Shown here in pieces: positions 60,375 through 64,000 of a stretch of DNA of 64,000 nt. The position numbers and the translations under genes are program-made. The DNA is from CBDCCV01 sp965215025 (GTDB taxonomy: Bacteria > Bacteroidota > Rhodothermia > Rhodothermales > Salinibacteraceae): contig CBDCCV010000002.1 of NCBI GenBank assembly GCA_965215025.1, positions 1,736,001 to 1,800,000 of the forward strand. Direction: 5' to 3'. Every line of letters begins with the position of its first letter. Position 1 is the stretch's first letter. The notes beneath the pieces are model-generated. The model ran no database searches and was not told the DNA's origin. It saw only the letters and a program-made list of their open reading frames with translations.

Positions 60375-60434
60375 GGCGTCGTGCGCCGAGGCGCGCACAC
60401 TGCCACCCGCATCCGCCGCCGGCTACTTGCGTTC

Positions 60435-60470
60435 CTTGTGGATCTCTCCCTTATATTAACTGTAATTTTA
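60435..60470 (+). promoter_or_regulatory. AT-rich probable promoter of the two-component operon
   Basis: CTTG at 60435 and TAATTTTA at 60463-60470 lie in the only AT-rich stretch between the channel gene and the response-regulator ATG (60512). The -7-like element matches TAnnTTT, but the spacing of 24 bases is longer than usual, so the -33 part is doubtful. Confidence 0.3.
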
Positions 60471-60511
60471 CCCCCAGACGGCTCTCCCTCACCCAACCGC
60501 TGCCCCTGCCC

Positions 60512-61222
60512 ATGCCTGTTACCTCCGACCCCGCTGACATCAACGTGCTCGTGGTGGACGACGAAGAGGACGTCGTCGAGGTCATCAGCCACTTCCTCCG
60601 CGAAGAAGGCTACACCATCCACACCGCCTACGACGGCGAAGAGGCGCTCGAGAAGGCCACGCCCGAGGTGGACCTCATCGTGCTCGACATCATGCTCCCC
60701 GGCCTGAGCGGCTACGAGGTGTGCCAGCAACTGCGCTCGCGCGTGGAGACGGAGACGATCCCCATCATCTTCCTCTCAGCCAAGACCGAAGAAGAGGACC
60801 AGATCGAAGGCCTGATGATGGGCGCCGATGACTACCTGACCAAGCCCGTCTCCCCGCAGATCGTCGTGGCGCACGTGAAGGCCGTCCTGCGCCGCTCCGG
60901 CGTGGAGGAGAGCCGGACGATGGAGGTGGGCGACCTCATGATCTACGAGGACGAGTACCGCGCCACGCTCAGCGGCGAGGACCTCGGCCTGACGCTTACC
61001 GAGTTCGAGCTGCTGCGCTACCTCGTGCGCCATCCGCGCAAGGCCTTTACGCGGCAGCAGCTCTTGGAGACCATCTGGAAGGACGCCATGATGGTGACCG
61101 AGCGCACCGTGGACGCGCACATCAAGAACCTGCGCGAGAAGCTCGGCGCCTTCGCGCAGCACATCCAAACCGTGCGCGGCGTGGGCTACCGCTTTGTCGA
61201 GGAAGAGGAATCAGCGGTTTGA
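60512..61222 (+). CDS. OmpR/PhoB-family response regulator
   Basis: 236 residues. The receiver domain has VLVVDDEEDVVEVI, phosphorylated Asp59 in LIVLDIMLPG, Lys in DDYLTKPVSPQ and the usual Ser/Thr. A winged-helix output domain follows (LTLTEFELLRYLVRHPRKAFTRQQLLETIW ... RTVDAHIKNLREKLG ... GVGYRF). The histidine kinase gene starts 96 bases downstream, giving a PhoP/PhoR-like pair. The signal sensed is not known. Confidence 0.94.
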   Translation: MPVTSDPADINVLVVDDEEDVVEVISHFLREEGYTIHTAYDGEEALEKATPEVDLIVLDIMLPGLSGYEVCQQLRSRVETETIPIIFLSAKTEEEDQIEGLMMGADDYLTKPVSPQIVVAHVKAVLRRSGVEESRTMEVGDLMIYEDEYRATLSGEDLGLTLTEFELLRYLVRHPRKAFTRQQLLETIWKDAMMVTERTVDAHIKNLREKLGAFAQHIQTVRGVGYRFVEEEESAV

Positions 61223-61318
61223 GAGTGGGTGAGTTCGAGAATAGGGTGAGAGGGCGCGAGCGTTGGCGCGCCGGCTGGCTCTTTCTCCCCCTCCCCCACG
61301 CTCCCTTTTTCAAAACGA

Positions 61319-62794
61319 ATGGGCCTTTTCAAAACCATCAGCCGGTGGGTCTTCCCCGAGCGCGCCTCTACGCAGACGTGGATGTTCTTGACGTTCGCGC
61401 TCTTCGTGGGGACGGCGGTGGTGGCCGTGGCGCTCTACGTCGTCTTCGTCCTGAGCGGCGAGATCCGCGCGGCCACGCACGAGATGCTCTACCGCCAGGC
61501 CGAGCGCGTGGCCGCACAGATCGAGCAGGCCCAGAGCCGCGAAGCGCGCTTCGCCATCGTCCGCGAGATCGGGCGACTCACGGACCTGGAGATCACCGTC
61601 GCCACAGCCGATTCGGTGTACTGGACCGTCGAGGGCGAGCGGGTGCTGCGCGAGGAGGTCCCCCTTCCGGCCACCGAGCGCGAGGGGCTGACGAGCGAGC
61701 AGCGTCGCTTCGTTGAGCGGGAGACGGCGGGCGGGCGCCGCCTCTTCTACGTGGCGTACGCGCCGCCGGGGTCGGACCTCGTCGTGCGCGTGGGGCAGCC
61801 CGAGCCGGCCCTGCACACGCTGGCCGAGCGCACGCAGGTGGTCCTCATCGCTGGGATGGTGGCGGCGCTGCTCCTGGCGCTCCTAGGCAGCTGGGTGGCC
61901 TCCTACCAGGTGATGACGCCGCTCAAGGCCATCCAGGAGAGCGCCCGCCGCGTCTCCGAAGGCGAGTTCTTCAAAGCCAAGGTCCGCGTGGACTCGCGCG
62001 CGGCCGAGTTCCAGGACCTGGCCGCGAGCCTGAACCGCGCCTCGGACGCCTTCCGTGAGAAGATCGACGAGCTGGAGCGCCTGACGCAGCTTCAGAAGGA
62101 GTTCATCGGCAACGTCTCGCACGAGGTCAAAAACCCCGTCTTCGCCATCAGCGGGTACCTGGAGGCGCTGGCCTCGTCCTCTTCGCTGGGCGAGGACATG
62201 CGCAAGCGCTACGCCGAGAAGGCTTTGGCCAACCTCCAGCGGCTGAACCTGCTCTTCGACGACCTCATCGAGATCGCGCGGCTGGAGTACCGCGAGGACC
62301 TCATCCGCGGGAGCGTCTTCGACCTCCAGAACCTCATCGAGGAAGTGGCCGAGATGCTCCGCCCCAAGGCCGAGGACAAGGGCCTCGACCTCGAGGTCGA
62401 AAACCGCCCCATCCGCGTCGAGGCCGACCGCTCGCGCATCCGGCAGGTTTTGACCAACCTCATCGACAACGCCATCTCGTACACGGAGAAGGGGACGGTG
62501 CGCTGCCGCATCCGCCGGCGCGTGGACAAGGTGCGCGTCGAGGTGGTGGACACCGGGCGCGGCATGGACGAGGACCACCTCGAAAGAATTTTTGAGCGCT
62601 TCTACCGCGTCGAGCCGGACCGCGCGCGCAAGAGCGGCGGCACGGGGCTGGGCCTCTCCATCGTCAAGCAGATCCTGCAGGCGCACGGCGAGAAGATCCA
62701 CGTGGAGAGCACCAAAGGACGCGGCACGCGCTTCTGGTTCGAGCTGCCCTACGCCGAGGAGAAGCAGGAGAAAAGCGCGCCTGTGGAAGCGTAG
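61319..62794 (+). CDS. Sensor histidine kinase, PhoR/HAMP type
   Basis: 491 residues. Two membrane helices (about 20-45 and 175-200) flank a periplasmic sensor segment. A HAMP domain follows and then the kinase core: H-box IGNVSHEVKNPVFAISGYLEAL with phosphorylated His at about 268, N-box LTNLIDNAISYTEKG, G1 DTGRGM and G2 GGTGLGLSIVKQI. The partner is the response regulator just upstream, 96 bases away. Ends with a Glu/Lys/Ala tail. Confidence 0.94.
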   Translation: MGLFKTISRWVFPERASTQTWMFLTFALFVGTAVVAVALYVVFVLSGEIRAATHEMLYRQAERVAAQIEQAQSREARFAIVREIGRLTDLEITVATADSVYWTVEGERVLREEVPLPATEREGLTSEQRRFVERETAGGRRLFYVAYAPPGSDLVVRVGQPEPALHTLAERTQVVLIAGMVAALLLALLGSWVASYQVMTPLKAIQESARRVSEGEFFKAKVRVDSRAAEFQDLAASLNRASDAFREKIDELERLTQLQKEFIGNVSHEVKNPVFAISGYLEALASSSSLGEDMRKRYAEKALANLQRLNLLFDDLIEIARLEYREDLIRGSVFDLQNLIEEVAEMLRPKAEDKGLDLEVENRPIRVEADRSRIRQVLTNLIDNAISYTEKGTVRCRIRRRVDKVRVEVVDTGRGMDEDHLERIFERFYRVEPDRARKSGGTGLGLSIVKQILQAHGEKIHVESTKGRGTRFWFELPYAEEKQEKSAPVEA

Positions 62795-62959
62795 CACGCG
62801 GCCTGCTGGCAGCGCAGACGGTTTCGGTTTCGGCGCGCGTTGCGTATCTTGTGGCGCTGTGCCTTTCTGCGCGCTCGTCCCTTCTTCCCGCGCACCGCTT
62901 CCGCCCGGAGGCCTCCGCAGCATACCCTTTTCTCAGCCTGAACACTTCGCAGTTAGACC

Positions 62960-64000
62960 ATGAGCGACACCGAGCAGAGCACCACGCCGCAGGCCAACGA
63001 GGACACCCAAGAAGCGCTTTCGGTTGAGGACCTCGACCAGCCCAACGGCCAGGCCGTGGCCCCGCCCGTCGAGTACGAAGGCGACTTCGATCTGGACGTG
63101 CGCGCGCCCGATGCCTTCGATGAAGACACGCTGCTGCGCGTCTACCGCACCATGCTCACCTCGCGTCGCCTGGACGAGAAGATGCTCACCTTGCTGAAGC
63201 AGGGGCAGGGCTTTTTCCACATCGGCGCGGCGGGGCACGAGGCGGCGCAGGCGGCCATCGGGATGCACGCGCGGCCGGGCCAGGGGCCGGGGCACGACTG
63301 GTTCTGCTTCTACTACCGCGACCTCTGCATGGCGCTCTCCCTGGGGATGACCCCGCGCGAGACCATGCTCGCCCACATGGCCAAGGCCGACGATCCCAAC
63401 TCCGGCGGGCGGCAGATGTCCGAGCACTTCGGCCTGAAAGCCAAGAACGTGATGACGACCTCGTCGTCCGTCGGCGCGCAGTTCCTGCCGGCCTTGGGCT
63501 TTGCCATGGGCGTGCAACGGCGCGGCGAAGACAACTTCGTCTACGCCTCCTGCGGCGAGGGGGCCACGAGCCAGGGCGACTTCCACGAGGCTTTGAACTG
63601 GGCCACGCGCATCCAGGCGCCCGTCCTCTTCCTCGTCCAGGACAACAAGTACGCCATCTCGGTCCCCGTCGCCGAGCAGACGGCCGGCGGCACGCCCTAC
63701 AAGCTGGCCGCCGGCTACGAAGGCCTCAAGCGGATGCGCGTGGACGGCACCGACTTCTTCCGCATGGAGGCCGCCGCCCGCGCCGCTGTGAAGCATCTGC
63801 GCGCCGGCAGCGGCCCCGTCTGCCTCGTCGCCGACGTGGTGCGCCTCCTCCCGCACTCCTCCTCGGACAACCACACGAAGTACCGCGACCCCGAAGAGCT
63901 GGAAAAAGACCAGCAGATCGACCCCATCGCCCGCATGGAGATCGCCCTCACCGAGGCCGGTCTTTTAACCGATGAGCGGATCGAAGACCTCCGCGCCGAG
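62960..64000 (+). CDS. Thiamine-diphosphate dehydrogenase E1 subunit (branched-chain 2-oxoacid type), 3' end cut
   Basis: The ATG at 62960 opens a frame that continues through the right edge (347 codons visible). An acidic, Gln/Glu/Pro-rich leader of about 45 residues is followed by the E1-alpha domain: MLTSRRLDEKMLTLLKQGQGFFHIGAAGHEA ... GPGHDWFCFYYRDL ... GCGEGATSQGDFHEALNWATR (thiamine diphosphate and Mg site near residue 197) ... DNKYAISVPV and PHSSSDNHTKYRD. It decarboxylates 2-oxoacids and passes the acyl group to E2. In this phylum alpha and beta parts are often fused, which cannot be checked here. Confidence 0.9.
   Translation, partial: MSDTEQSTTPQANEDTQEALSVEDLDQPNGQAVAPPVEYEGDFDLDVRAPDAFDEDTLLRVYRTMLTSRRLDEKMLTLLKQGQGFFHIGAAGHEAAQAAIGMHARPGQGPGHDWFCFYYRDLCMALSLGMTPRETMLAHMAKADDPNSGGRQMSEHFGLKAKNVMTTSSSVGAQFLPALGFAMGVQRRGEDNFVYASCGEGATSQGDFHEALNWATRIQAPVLFLVQDNKYAISVPVAEQTAGGTPYKLAAGYEGLKRMRVDGTDFFRMEAAARAAVKHLRAGSGPVCLVADVVRLLPHSSSDNHTKYRDPEELEKDQQIDPIARMEIALTEAGLLTDERIEDLRAE

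Overview
The window is GC-rich chromosomal DNA from a member of the Bacteroidota-type lineage, most likely the Rhodothermales/Rhodothermota. Three large exported proteins carry type IX secretion (T9SS) type A C-terminal sorting domains (Y/xPNPF ... VYDVLGR ... GxYxxR). Strong Shine-Dalgarno sites are rare, and GTG or TTG starts are common. Gram-negative envelope features appear throughout: outer-membrane barrels, lipoboxes and S9 peptidases with signal peptides. No species can be named from the sequence. There is no rRNA, tRNA, CRISPR array or intact insertion sequence.

Layout, left to right. At 1-59 is the start of a leftward membrane gene, possibly nuoJ. 258-9804 is a conserved membrane/chaperone neighbourhood: leftward genes for SpoIIM-like, a polytopic membrane protein, DUF4129 (frameshifted), DUF4350, MoxR ATPase, a YfbK-type VWA protein and DUF58, with a divergent RDD gene. 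9865-15393 has a DnaQ/GIY-YIG fusion nuclease, alkaline phosphatase and an S9 peptidase. 15541-18385 is a compact leftward cluster: a small twin-arginine protein, a PqqD-like protein, an HprK-related kinase and a nucleotidyltransferase. It resembles the HPr-rel-A type of predicted peptide-modification system and is the best candidate here for an undescribed pathway. Next come mdh and a HepT/MntA toxin-antitoxin pair in which both genes show lesions. Two outer-membrane proteins, an orphan RecA-like ATPase and a YaeQ-like protein follow.

24094-31703 is a leftward housekeeping run: ftsE, methyltransferase, pdxA, pepA, nrnA, a lipoprotein and a type II NADH dehydrogenase. Divergent to it are ddl and murF, which with alr at 57 kb supply and use D-alanine for peptidoglycan. 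pyrC and a metallophosphoesterase converge on a perfect hairpin. 36.9-46.4 kb is accessory: an AraC-type regulator, a secreted zinc metalloprotease, lipoproteins, DPP-IV, VapBC and a 1.2-kb stretch with no gene. 46.5-57.0 kb encodes a 2814-residue T9SS cargo protein carrying both a cohesin and a dockerin domain, followed by a second T9SS cargo protein with a cohesin and a lamin-tail domain. The right end has alr, a K+ channel/TrkA protein, a two-component pair and the start of a 2-oxoacid dehydrogenase E1 gene cut by the window edge.

A family of GTCATCC(T/C)GA... inverted repeats recurs in the intergenic regions at 13.2, 43.7, 43.9, 44.7 and 55.1 kb.
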